Shown: in pieces, positions 32,778-41,146 of the stretch
Layout: each line of letters begins with the position of its first letter
Position numbering within the stretch: the first letter of the stretch is position 1
Assembly: GCF_001424405.1 (NCBI RefSeq)
Contig: NZ_LMPS01000005.1
Span: 654,268-718,267, forward strand
Reading direction: 5' to 3'
From: Dyadobacter sp. Leaf189
GTDB taxonomy: Bacteria; Bacteroidota; Bacteroidia; Cytophagales; Spirosomataceae
Length of the DNA: 64,000 nucleotides
Notes under the pieces: model-generated
Told to the model about the DNA's origin: nothing
What the model saw: the letters and a program-made list of their open reading frames with translations, nothing else
Databases searched by the model: none
Position numbers and translations under genes: made by a program

Positions 32778-33794
32778 TTAGTCGAGCAGCCCGCGGTAGC
32801 TTGAATCCTTAGGTACCTCTGTTGGCCGGCTTGAAGGTGCCTGTGGACTGTCGAGCTGGATCAGCTTGAACTGACCTGAGTTGTAAGCTTCAAGCATGGC
32901 TTGTCCCTTATCAGATAGCAGCCCGTTTTGCACGTCAACACCGTTGATAAAGTCGAGTGAAAGGTCCATTGCACGCTTCATTTCGCCCAGCTTCTGGCTC
33001 ATATCGTCCTGGATATACTCCATTGACTCGTCGAAATAAAACTTCTTGTCCGGGTTACCTTTAAAGATACTGATCGCGGTGCGCAATGCATTGGAGCTTT
33101 CCTTCACGATCCGGTACTCGGCCTCTTTCAGCTTGACCTTGATTTCGGTCTCTTTAATAATGTAATCGGCGCTTTTGTTCACCTTTTCCATAAATTCAAG
33201 AACCGTTTTCATATTCCTTTGCAACGGAAAAAGCTTCTCATTCATTTCCTGCAGGCCTGCACCTTCAATCGTTGCGAGCGAAGCAGTTTCCTTCATTCCA
33301 GGTCTTTCAAGCATGGTACCTGCCTTGTTGGCTTCGGCGAATTTCTGCTTGATCCGCTCGTTGTTCTCATTGATATTCTTGTTCAGTTTCACAAGCTGGC
33401 CGGCGAGCGTATTGATCTGTCCCTGCATTTTCTCGCGCTTTTCTTTCAGGTCATCAATGTAAATTTTCATGATTGCGATCGGATCCAGTTTGATAACCAG
33501 CCCGGTGATTTTCCTCATCAATGTTTTGAAAAGGAAGAAAACAGCAGTGCGTACATCCTTGCTGGTAAACAGGAAGATGACCAGCGCGAGTACGGCCATT
33601 AAAAAGCCGAGGTATAAAGTGTTTTGCGTCACCTCGATCAGGAATGCGGCGATTTTGTTCCAATAAGAAAGCGCAGCCGCGCCGAGGCCACCTATAAAAA
33701 GGAGCGAGGTAATTCCCTCGGGTTTACTCCAGTAAGACCGCTTCGAAGTATCTTCCTGCGATCCGCCTATTTGTGTAAAATCTGGTGTTGCCAT
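32778..33794 (-). CDS. Membrane and coiled-coil protein, 338 aa
   Basis: No named family. Two or three hydrophobic segments (about residues 29-50, 56-76 and 81-92) are followed by a long predicted coiled coil (about residues 108-250; K-R-E-K-M-Q-G-Q-I-N-T-L-A-G-Q-L-V-K-L-N-K-N-I-N is broken here only by my reading) and a low-complexity Pro/Ser tail. In layout it recalls PspA/Vipp1-like helical proteins with an added membrane anchor, but I see no direct match. It lies 16 bases from the gene upstream and 47 from the gene downstream, so the three are one operon. Confidence 0.65.
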   Translation of the reverse strand: MATPDFTQIGGSQEDTSKRSYWSKPEGITSLLFIGGLGAAALSYWNKIAAFLIEVTQNTLYLGFLMAVLALVIFLFTSKDVRTAVFFLFKTLMRKITGLVIKLDPIAIMKIYIDDLKEKREKMQGQINTLAGQLVKLNKNINENNERIKQKFAEANKAGTMLERPGMKETASLATIEGAGLQEMNEKLFPLQRNMKTVLEFMEKVNKSADYIIKETEIKVKLKEAEYRIVKESSNALRTAISIFKGNPDKKFYFDESMEYIQDDMSQKLGEMKRAMDLSLDFINGVDVQNGLLSDKGQAMLEAYNSGQFKLIQLDSPQAPSSRPTEVPKDSSYRGLLD

Positions 33795-33810
33795 TTGTCG
33801 AGAAGTCAGG

Positions 33811-34512
33811 TTATTTGAGATACTGGTTTATTTTGTTCAAGTCTGATTTAATTTGTTCAACAAAGCTGAGATATGTAATCTCGAAACTGTCTTTGTTCGC
33901 ATTGATCTTCGCGCTTTGTTCTGCTACCTCGCCTGAAATTTGTCCAAGGCGGTTTTTGTTTTCATCTATTTTCCTCTGAATGTCAGCCAATTGCTGCGCC
34001 AGGGAGCTGTTTGATTCTTCCAGCCGCTTCTGCTCGTCCTGCAATGCACCGACCCGGTCTTTGATTGCTTTTTCTACATCCTTCAAAAATGAGCTCCGGT
34101 CTTTATCCAGGATAGACAGGTACTGGTTTGCAGAGGATTGCAGAATGGAAGTTTCCTTTGCGCCGCCCATTGCCTTGAAGCTCGCCCAGGCTGCCTGGAA
34201 CTGCTTTTCTTCTCCGAGTCCCAGGCCTTCCATGTTTTGTAAAGCCTGTTTATACTCAAAATAGTCGGGCCCGGGAAGGTTGGCTTTTTCGAGCAGGCTT
34301 ACAAAATGTTCAACAAACTTGCGGTCAATGTTCATTGTGCCCGCCACATTCGGCACAGTAGGTGCGACGGTCTGCCCTGGCTGTTCAGCCGCTGGCTTGG
34401 TCACCGGAACAGCTTTGGCTGGTTCTTCACTCTCCTTGATAAAAAAGCTGAGTATTTTCTTTCCAATACCCGGTTCAGAGTCTGCCATCGTGTATAACTG
34501 GTTAAAATTCAT
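33811..34512 (-). CDS. Soluble coiled-coil protein, 233 aa
   Basis: First gene of the three-gene cluster. The opening M-A-D-S-E-P-G-I-G-K-K-I-L-S-F-F suggests an amphipathic helix; an alternative start at 34488 begins there. A Pro/Ala/Val-rich linker (about residues 33-58) leads to a folded helical part and then a coiled coil (about residues 145-215; D-E-Q-K-R-L-E-E-S-N-S-S-L-A-Q-Q-L). No family is recognised and no membrane segment is present. It is probably a partner of the membrane coiled-coil protein encoded next. Confidence 0.6.
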   Translation of the reverse strand: MNFNQLYTMADSEPGIGKKILSFFIKESEEPAKAVPVTKPAAEQPGQTVAPTVPNVAGTMNIDRKFVEHFVSLLEKANLPGPDYFEYKQALQNMEGLGLGEEKQFQAAWASFKAMGGAKETSILQSSANQYLSILDKDRSSFLKDVEKAIKDRVGALQDEQKRLEESNSSLAQQLADIQRKIDENKNRLGQISGEVAEQSAKINANKDSFEITYLSFVEQIKSDLNKINQYLK

Positions 34513-34679
34513 TGGTTTTACCAGGTCAATATTACTAAAATTTGGAGGATATCAGGTGCGGTGATAATTACCAGTGGTAGCCTGAATTGATAAAGGCGCC
34601 GAAAATTTGGATGGATTCAGGGTGAATTGTTGAACAGTGCCGCTTTTTTACTGAAGTTTACCACAAAAACATCTTCAAT

Positions 34680-35600
34680 ATGCTTCAATTAGGTTTTAAT
34701 AGCGCGATACTTGCCGATTTTGGGTTTGAACATGTGGTGCAGTTTGCTGCCAATCACGGGTTTTCCTGTGTTGAAATGATGTGCTGGCCGTCAGACAATG
34801 CCGATGCCAGAAGGTATGCAGGTGTTACGCATATCGACGTGCTCAACCTGACTCCCGCTCGCATTTCGGAAATCAAACATACCCTAAGAGAAGCCGGCGT
34901 GTTTGTGTCGGCATTGGGTTACTATCCGAACCCGCTGGATCCCGATCCGAATAAGTCTGAATACTTCCTCGAATACATTAAGGAAGTGATCAGGGGAGCG
35001 GCGAAGCTGGGCATTCCGGTTGTTACTACTTTTATAGGAAGAGACCCGTCCAAGAGTATCAAGGACAATCTGGCCCGCTTTGCAGATGTGTGGCCCGCGG
35101 TGGTGAAGGTAGCAGAGGAGAATAATATCAAAATCGCTATTGAGAACTGTCCGATGTTCTTTACAGACGACGAATGGCCAGGAGGAAAAAACCTGGCGAT
35201 CAGTCCGGCTGTGTGGGACAGAATGTTCGAGATTATTCCAAGCCCTATATTCGGATTGAATTATGACCCGTCTCACATGATCTGGCAGATGATGGATGAA
35301 ACTTACCCAATTTACAATTATAAATCACGTTTGCATCATGTACATTTAAAAGATGCGAAGGTTTACAAAAGTAAATTAGATAGAGTAGGGATATTGGCGA
35401 ACCCGCTGGAATACCATTCTCCCAAACTGCCGGGACTAGGCGACGTAAACTGGCGGGCATTCTTCGCTGCATTAACAGATGTACGTTATCGCGGCCCGGT
35501 GGTGATCGAGGTGGAAGACAAAGCTTATGAAGGCAGTATCAAGGATGTACAAAGTGCAATCCTTACCAGCCGCAACTATGTAAAGCAGTTCTTCGCCTGA
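34680..35600 (+). CDS. Sugar phosphate isomerase/epimerase (xylose isomerase-like TIM barrel)
   Basis: A 306-residue TIM-barrel protein of the AP endonuclease 2/xylose isomerase-like class. Metal ligands can be placed in I-A-I-E-N-C-P (Glu, near residue 160), N-Y-D-P-S-H (Asp and His, near 200), H-H-V-H-L-K-D-A-K (near 222) and V-V-I-E-V-E-D (near 284). Such proteins isomerise or epimerise keto-sugars or inositol derivatives with a divalent metal. The substrate is unknown. It is cytosolic and lacks a signal peptide. The gene is divergent from the three-gene cluster and stands alone. Confidence 0.88.
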   Translation: MLQLGFNSAILADFGFEHVVQFAANHGFSCVEMMCWPSDNADARRYAGVTHIDVLNLTPARISEIKHTLREAGVFVSALGYYPNPLDPDPNKSEYFLEYIKEVIRGAAKLGIPVVTTFIGRDPSKSIKDNLARFADVWPAVVKVAEENNIKIAIENCPMFFTDDEWPGGKNLAISPAVWDRMFEIIPSPIFGLNYDPSHMIWQMMDETYPIYNYKSRLHHVHLKDAKVYKSKLDRVGILANPLEYHSPKLPGLGDVNWRAFFAALTDVRYRGPVVIEVEDKAYEGSIKDVQSAILTSRNYVKQFFA

Positions 35601-35615
35601 GCGATATTAATGTAA

Positions 35616-36623
35616 TCAGGGCTTTTCAATGAATTTCACAAGCGGGCCGATGAACCGGTCAAAATCCTCAACATGCGGCAGGTGGCCAATGTTATCCAGC
35701 TCCGCCAGCTCGCTGTTGGGGATTGCTGCTTTTGTTTTTCGGCCCAGCTCAGGGTAGTTGCCCAGTGTTTTTCTTACATTTTCAGGCGCCAGGTTTTTGC
35801 CTACGGCGCTGCGGTCGCGCTGACCGATAATCAGCAGGGTTGGCACTTTGATCTGCGCAAACTCATAACAGACGGGCTGCGAGTAAATCATATCGTAAGT
35901 CAGGGCAGAGTTCCAGGCGATGCGGGGATAGTCTTTATTCAATGTCCATCCCGCAAGCAGGTTCACCCATTTGGTATAGCTTTCCTTCCATTTCCCGTCA
36001 TAATAACTGCTCAGCTGGTAGTTTTTAATTGAATTGAAATCAGCCTTCAACTCGCTCATGTACCATTTGTCTATTGATTGATAGGGTACCTTCACCTTAT
36101 AATCTTCCAGGCCGATCGGGTTTTCCAGAACCAGCTTTTCGACTGTTTCGGGATACATCAGTGTAAATCGCGTTGCGACCATTCCGCCCATCGAGTGGCC
36201 TAAAACGATCGTTTTTGTAACATTTAGTTTGTCTAAAATGCGCTTTGTCCCTGCTGCCAGCTCCTGGAATGAATACTGGAAATGAAGCGGTTTTGTGGAT
36301 TTACCAAAACCAATCTGGTCCGGAATAATGACCTGAAACCCTCTCTCCGAAAGCACTTTGGCTGTCTGTTCCCAGTATGCACCATTGAAATTTTTTCCAT
36401 GCAACAGCATAATGCTCTTCCCGTTACCACGGGAAGGCTTCACGACCATGTACGCCATTCTGAGCTTCTCCGCCTGCGATTCGAACTCTACATAAGATAC
36501 CGGAAAGGGATATTCATAATTTTCCAGATTGATATCCAGGTTGCGTAACGTGTCTTTCTGCGCATTGACAGCATTGCCGGTCAGCGCAAAAAATATGATC
36601 AGGAGCAGTGCGGGAGTTTTCAT
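35616..36623 (-). CDS. Secreted alpha/beta hydrolase
   Basis: A 335-residue exported alpha/beta hydrolase with a signal peptide (to about residue 22). The nucleophile elbow G-H-S-M-G-G is near residue 144 and the catalytic histidine is probably in L-D-N-I-G-H-L-P-H near residue 315. L-L-H-G-K-N-F-N-G is the oxyanion-hole segment. These place it among epoxide hydrolase, haloperoxidase or esterase-like enzymes; the substrate is unknown. It ends 15 bases from the convergent isomerase gene and follows a terminator of the MFS gene. Confidence 0.85.
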   Translation of the reverse strand: MKTPALLLIIFFALTGNAVNAQKDTLRNLDINLENYEYPFPVSYVEFESQAEKLRMAYMVVKPSRGNGKSIMLLHGKNFNGAYWEQTAKVLSERGFQVIIPDQIGFGKSTKPLHFQYSFQELAAGTKRILDKLNVTKTIVLGHSMGGMVATRFTLMYPETVEKLVLENPIGLEDYKVKVPYQSIDKWYMSELKADFNSIKNYQLSSYYDGKWKESYTKWVNLLAGWTLNKDYPRIAWNSALTYDMIYSQPVCYEFAQIKVPTLLIIGQRDRSAVGKNLAPENVRKTLGNYPELGRKTKAAIPNSELAELDNIGHLPHVEDFDRFIGPLVKFIEKP

Positions 36624-36637
36624 TTATAACAAAAAAA

Positions 36638-36653
36638 GGGATACCGTTATCCG
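36638..36653 (-). terminator. Short terminator after MFS gene
   Basis: On the minus strand GGATA-ACGG-TATCC followed by CTTTTTTT lies about 30 bases past the MFS stop. The stem is only 5 bp, but the U tract is clear. Confidence 0.5.
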
Positions 36654-36683
36654 ATACCCCAGTTCAATTTTTATACCAGCAGT

Positions 36684-37847
36684 TTAGCTGATCAGTTTCG
36701 CCTTGGTTGAAAGATAAGCGGTAAGCGAGGCCAGCACACCAACGATTGCGAAAGACCAGCGGAGGTCTGCAAACTGCGCTACTATACCTATCAATGGAGG
36801 CCCGATCAAAAAGCCGATGAAGCTGATTGAAGAAACCGCGGCCAGCGCCATTCCCGCTGACATGGTGGTAGACTTACCTGCTGCACTATATACCAGCGGA
36901 ACAACCGAAGATACACCGAAACCAACCATCAGAAAACCGAAAGTGGCCGGTACTAGGTAGGGGAAAAGTACTGCAACAGCCAGTCCGGTACCCATTAATG
37001 TGCCGCTGATCTGCAGCATGGTTTTTCTTCCCAGCTTGTTGGCGAGCCAGTCACCGGCGAAGCGGCCGCCTGTCATTGTACCCATAAAAGCGACATAACC
37101 CAGCGTGGTCATGGAGGCAGGAACGTGTACCGCTTCCTGGAAATAAACGCCGCTCCAGTCGAACATCGCTCCTTCGCAAACCATCGCACAGAAGCCGATC
37201 AATCCAAGTGTGAGCAGGTCACGGTCAGGCTTCACGAAAAGTGGCTGAGATTCGCCTGAATTTTTCTCGCTTTCGGGCATTGTATGTTTGTAAGCCGTAA
37301 AAATGATTAGGAATGCGGCCAGTGCAATGAATGTAAAATGAAGGTGGGGAGGAACGTTGATCGAGATAAAAAGCGAACCGATCATCGCGCTGACAAACCC
37401 GGCAAGGCTCCACAATCCGTGGAATGAGGCCATGATCGACTTTCCGTAAAGCTGCTCAACGGCAACCGCCTGTGTATTAATGGCAATGTTGGTAAGGTTA
37501 CCCCACAAACCAAAGGCAAAAAGCGCAATGACCAGTTGCTCCGTGCGTGTTACAAAACCTATGAAAACTAATGTGGTAGCATATAGAATAGCGCCGATGA
37601 GCACCATTTTGCGACTTCCGTAATGGGTTACCATCCAACCTGAAATCGGCAGGCTGGCCATTAACCCGATCGGCAATGCAAGCAATACGGTACCTAAGCC
37701 TCCTTCTGTTAAATGGAGCATGTTTTTAATGTCCGGGATGCGGCTTGCCCAGGCGGCGAAGCTCAGCCCCTGAACAAAGAAGAAAGCCGCTACCGCAAGG
37801 CGCAAATACTTTCTGGAATCTGAGGGTGCAAAAATTGAATAATTCAT
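36684..37847 (-). CDS. MFS transporter, sugar/FucP- or YbjJ-like
   Basis: A 387-residue transporter with about 12 membrane segments, opening F-F-V-Q-G-L-S-F-A-A-W-A-S-R-I-P-D-I-K near residue 18. That W-A-S-R-I-P segment is typical of the YbjJ-type branch of the superfamily. It keeps G-S-R-K-M-V in loop 2-3. The substrate is not known; YbjJ relatives are loosely annotated as sugar or drug transporters. It is a single gene, with a hairpin at its 3' side and an AT-rich promoter region of about 300 bases upstream. Confidence 0.83.
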   Translation of the reverse strand: MNYSIFAPSDSRKYLRLAVAAFFFVQGLSFAAWASRIPDIKNMLHLTEGGLGTVLLALPIGLMASLPISGWMVTHYGSRKMVLIGAILYATTLVFIGFVTRTEQLVIALFAFGLWGNLTNIAINTQAVAVEQLYGKSIMASFHGLWSLAGFVSAMIGSLFISINVPPHLHFTFIALAAFLIIFTAYKHTMPESEKNSGESQPLFVKPDRDLLTLGLIGFCAMVCEGAMFDWSGVYFQEAVHVPASMTTLGYVAFMGTMTGGRFAGDWLANKLGRKTMLQISGTLMGTGLAVAVLFPYLVPATFGFLMVGFGVSSVVPLVYSAAGKSTTMSAGMALAAVSSISFIGFLIGPPLIGIVAQFADLRWSFAIVGVLASLTAYLSTKAKLIS

Positions 37848-38150
37848 GACTTTCTTTTTTCATTCGGGACAAAGCCCAGTGGTGTTTTGTAATTGCTTTT
37901 TATATAACTTTTTTAAGGAAATTCTGAAAGGGTGTTTGTAGCAGAAATTGTACTACTCTTTTCAAATGCATCATCTACACTGCAAAATTAACGCATATCA
38001 GCAGATTAAGTTTCAGAATTCTTGTACTTTTTAAATGATATAAATAGGTAAGTGTTGTACAAAAGAAAGAACGTGTAATTTATTGATATTGGATTGTGCC
38101 TTAGCAGGAGGATTTGCTAAATTGTCCTTCATACATAACTCCTGTTGCAC
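37848..38150. promoter_or_regulatory. AT-rich divergent promoter region
   Basis: About 300 bases between divergent starts hold no gene. The minus strand has TAATTTTG at 37983-37990, which fits the Bacteroidota -7 consensus TAnnTTTG for the MFS gene. A TTGTACAA palindrome is at 38056-38063, and TGTAC recurs nearby. No -33 element could be assigned with confidence. Confidence 0.3.
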
Positions 38151-39659
38151 ATGAAAAAAGCTGCTTTCGGTCTACTTACCTCCCTTTTACCCCTCCTTAC
38201 CAATGCACAGTCTACCCAGGGCGAGCGACTTAATAGCATCCGGGCCACGCTGCCGGTGATTGAGCAGCTTTATAAAGACTATGCAGAGAAAAACCATTTC
38301 CCGGGACTTGCTTTCGGGCTAGTAGTAGATGGGAAGCTGCTGTTATCGGGCGGACAGGGGTTTTCGGAGGTAGCCACTTCAACAAAAGCAACTCCTGAAA
38401 CGCTTTTCCGGATCGCGTCCATGTCGAAAAGTGCGACTGCAATGGGAATTCTGGCACTGCGGAAAGAAGGTAAGTTGAAGCTCGACGATCCTGCCGATCT
38501 CTACATCCCGGAGCTGAAAACAATGCGTGCAACCACCACCGACGCTCCGCCGATTACCATCAGGCATTTAATGACGCACGCTGCGGGCTTTCCGGAAGAC
38601 AATCCCTGGGGCGACCGCCAGCTGAATGACAAGGATGAAGACCTGATCGCATTGATCAAGAGCGGTATTTCCTTCTCCAATGTGCCGGGTGTTACCTATG
38701 AATACAGCAATCTCGGATTTGCATTGCTCGGAAGGATCATCAGTGTGGTTTCGGGAAAACCTTATCAGCAGTATATAGATGAGAAGATTTTTAAGCCGCT
38801 GGGGATGCACCATACCATTTGGGAATATACCAAAGCTCCCAAAAACCTGCTCGCCCGCGGTTACCGGTACGAAGACGACACCTGGAAAGAGGAGGAGCTG
38901 TTGCACGACGGGGCTTATGGGGCAATGGGCGGACTGATCACCTCCATTGAAGATTTCAGTAAGTATGTTGCATTCCATTTGTCGGTATGGCCGCCCAGTT
39001 CTGCGCCGGAGGCTGGGCCTGTGAACCGCAGTGATGTGCGGGAAATGCAGATGCCGTGGAATTTCAGCGGGCTGAATGCATCTTACAAGTATCCGGGTGG
39101 TCGCGCATGCGCCATGACGAGCGGCTACGGATATGGGCTGCGTTGGAGCCAGGATTGCACCGGACGTACCGGAATAGGTCATACCGGCGGATTGCCCGGA
39201 TTCGGCAGCCAGTGGCAGATCCTGCCTGATTATGGTATCGGTATCATAGCTTATGCAAACAGGACCTACGCTGGAATGGCGAACATTAATACGGCTGTTC
39301 TAGATACGATCATCACGCTGGCCGGTCTGAAACCACTTCCGTTACCGGTTTCCGATATCCTCAAACAACGCAAGCAACAGCTCGTTTCCATGTTGCCCAG
39401 CTGGCAGAATGCAGAGCAAAGCGGGATTTTCGCGGAAAACTTTTTCCCTGACAGGTCGCTTTCGCATCGCAGGAAAGAGCTGGATCAATTGCTGGAAAAG
39501 ATTGGCAAAATCAGAGGATCATCGGACATGGTTGCAGCTAATAACCTGAGAGGCAGCTTTATGTTAAATGGCGAGCGGGGCGATATCCGCGTGTTTTTTA
39601 CATTATCACCTGAAAATCCTGCATTGATACAGCAGCTCGATTTCTCACTTTCCAAATGA
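38151..39659 (+). CDS. Exported serine beta-lactamase-like hydrolase
   Basis: A protein of about 502 residues from the ATG at 38151 (a TTG at 38145 is not needed). It has a signal peptide (to about residue 19, N-A-Q-S). The beta-lactamase/AmpC-type motifs are S-M-S-K (near residue 93), Y-S-N (near residue 186) and H-T-G-G (near residue 344). These support a penicillin-binding-like serine hydrolase; many such proteins are esterases or D-peptidases rather than drug-resistance enzymes. An extra C-terminal domain of about 100 residues follows. It is a single gene with no resistance context. Confidence 0.86.
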   Translation: MKKAAFGLLTSLLPLLTNAQSTQGERLNSIRATLPVIEQLYKDYAEKNHFPGLAFGLVVDGKLLLSGGQGFSEVATSTKATPETLFRIASMSKSATAMGILALRKEGKLKLDDPADLYIPELKTMRATTTDAPPITIRHLMTHAAGFPEDNPWGDRQLNDKDEDLIALIKSGISFSNVPGVTYEYSNLGFALLGRIISVVSGKPYQQYIDEKIFKPLGMHHTIWEYTKAPKNLLARGYRYEDDTWKEEELLHDGAYGAMGGLITSIEDFSKYVAFHLSVWPPSSAPEAGPVNRSDVREMQMPWNFSGLNASYKYPGGRACAMTSGYGYGLRWSQDCTGRTGIGHTGGLPGFGSQWQILPDYGIGIIAYANRTYAGMANINTAVLDTIITLAGLKPLPLPVSDILKQRKQQLVSMLPSWQNAEQSGIFAENFFPDRSLSHRRKELDQLLEKIGKIRGSSDMVAANNLRGSFMLNGERGDIRVFFTLSPENPALIQQLDFSLSK

Positions 39660-39733
39660 TCCGGATGTAAAATTGAATTGCGGATAGGGGGAGGCTGTTC
39701 CTGGATTGTCTGGTAGGAAACAACGCAATCTTT

Positions 39734-40390
39734 ATGAAAAAGGGAATCTTACTACTCGCAATCATTTTGTACACCGCTGTAACTAACCAGGCTGCGGCGC
39801 AGGAAAATCAGACCATCTTTAAAAACTCCGGGAGTCACAAGTCTGGCGGTTATGTTGCATTATCTAACAAGTTTACAAGAATAAACGGAAGCTTTGCCAG
39901 TATGCCGGAGATTTACGGAGGCTGGTTTATCAATAGAAAACTGATGCTCGGCGTAAGTGGCGCTGCTACGACCAACTATATTCCTGTCCCGCTGGTGAAT
40001 CAGAATTTTGCTGCCAACAAAATGTCCTATCTGTACGGCCAGTTCGGTCTAATGACGGAATATGTGGTTGCTTCCACCAGGAAAGTCCATGTGAATGTAA
40101 ACCTGCTTACAGGCTCAGGGTTTACATTGCAGTACGATCGCTTCGACGATGATGATTGGAATGACAACTTCTGGAACGACGACTGGGATGATCACGACGG
40201 CGATGAAAATGCACGCTTCTTCTTCGTAATGGAGCCGGGTGTGCAGGTTGAATTTAACTTATTAAAGTGGATGCGTTTTAGTCCGGGCGTATCTTACAGG
40301 CAGACCTTCAATGCAAAAGGCAATGGCCTGAGCGACAAGGATCTTAGTAACATATCTTACAACCTGACATTGAAATTCGGTATCTTCTAA
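39734..40390 (+). CDS. Outer-membrane beta-barrel-like protein with Asp-rich insert
   Basis: A 218-residue exported protein (signal to about residue 22, ending A-A-A-Q) whose alternating polar/aromatic strands and final F-G-I-F fit a small outer-membrane barrel. No precise family is recognised. Residues 138-159 are extremely rich in Asp, Asn and Trp (for example D-D-D-D-W-N-D-N-F-W), probably an extracellular or periplasmic loop able to bind cations. A 74-base gap separates it from the hydrolase gene upstream. It could also be a calcium-binding surface protein. Confidence 0.7.
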   Translation: MKKGILLLAIILYTAVTNQAAAQENQTIFKNSGSHKSGGYVALSNKFTRINGSFASMPEIYGGWFINRKLMLGVSGAATTNYIPVPLVNQNFAANKMSYLYGQFGLMTEYVVASTRKVHVNVNLLTGSGFTLQYDRFDDDDWNDNFWNDDWDDHDGDENARFFFVMEPGVQVEFNLLKWMRFSPGVSYRQTFNAKGNGLSDKDLSNISYNLTLKFGIF

Positions 40391-40518
40391 CAGGAGCCGG
40401 GTAAATCTGGTTTTAACGAGGACAGTCGGCCCATTATTTTTCGTCTCAGGGCAATAGGAACAAATTTTGTACTGTTATATATCAATCGCACACCATATTA
40501 GTTCTAAACCATACGAGG

Positions 40519-41127
40519 ATGAAAGTTTTGGGTTCACTGTTTTTCGGTCTTACAATGCTGGCAAGTTCACTTTGTCATGCACAAACTTTATATGATGTGA
40601 TCGTAGCAGGCCGCACCATCGGCTCCCTCCGTGTTTTTGATGATAAGGCGGCAGATAACAGTGAAACACACCGGATTGAGTCTGATTTCAAGATCATGTT
40701 TTATAAAGGAAAGTATGCAACCCAGACCAATTATGTGCAGGGAAAGCTGGTATCTGCAACTTGTTCGCACCATGTGAATGGAGATTTAAAGGAGAAAACC
40801 CAGACGAAAAGCAGCACCAAATCCTTGTACGAAGTGCTGTTTTCGGGAGAGGACGGGGAAGATAAGCCCAGAATTGAGCTCAATGCGCCCATAAAAAGCA
40901 CAATAACCGGCCTCTATTATAAGGAGCCGGTTAATGTGAATGAAGTTTATTCAGAACGTTATGGGAAAATGTGCAGTGTCAAAAAGATATCCGAAGGAAA
41001 GTACGGCGTGGTGCTTCCTGATGGCAAGCAGGGCGTTTATCTATACAAAAATGGTCTCTGCCAGGAAGTTAATACCGATCTTGCCGGTTTTAAATTAAGA
41101 ATTGTGTTAAATGAAAAGCGGCTTTAA
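40519..41127 (+). CDS. Exported DUF6134-family protein
   Basis: A 202-residue protein with a signal peptide (to about residue 22, C-H-A-Q). The core pattern L-Y-D-V-I-V-A-G-R-T-I-G-S-L-R-V near residue 23 and Y-x-x-P-V-N-V-N-x-V-Y-S-E-R-Y-G near residue 137 fit the DUF6134 family, of unknown function, which I recall from Bacteroidota. It probably has a beta-barrel or lipocalin-like fold, as YceI relatives do; this is inference. It ends 19 bases from the convergent RND adaptor gene. Confidence 0.75.
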   Translation: MKVLGSLFFGLTMLASSLCHAQTLYDVIVAGRTIGSLRVFDDKAADNSETHRIESDFKIMFYKGKYATQTNYVQGKLVSATCSHHVNGDLKEKTQTKSSTKSLYEVLFSGEDGEDKPRIELNAPIKSTITGLYYKEPVNVNEVYSERYGKMCSVKKISEGKYGVVLPDGKQGVYLYKNGLCQEVNTDLAGFKLRIVLNEKRL

Positions 41128-41146
41128 GCTCCTTTCGCAAAGCTGA

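Noticed and set aside
38151..39659. The beta-lactamase-like protein as an antibiotic-resistance gene
   Set aside because: The S-x-x-K/Y-S-N/H-T-G-G set is common to esterases and peptidases of this class, and there is no regulatory or mobile context that points to resistance.
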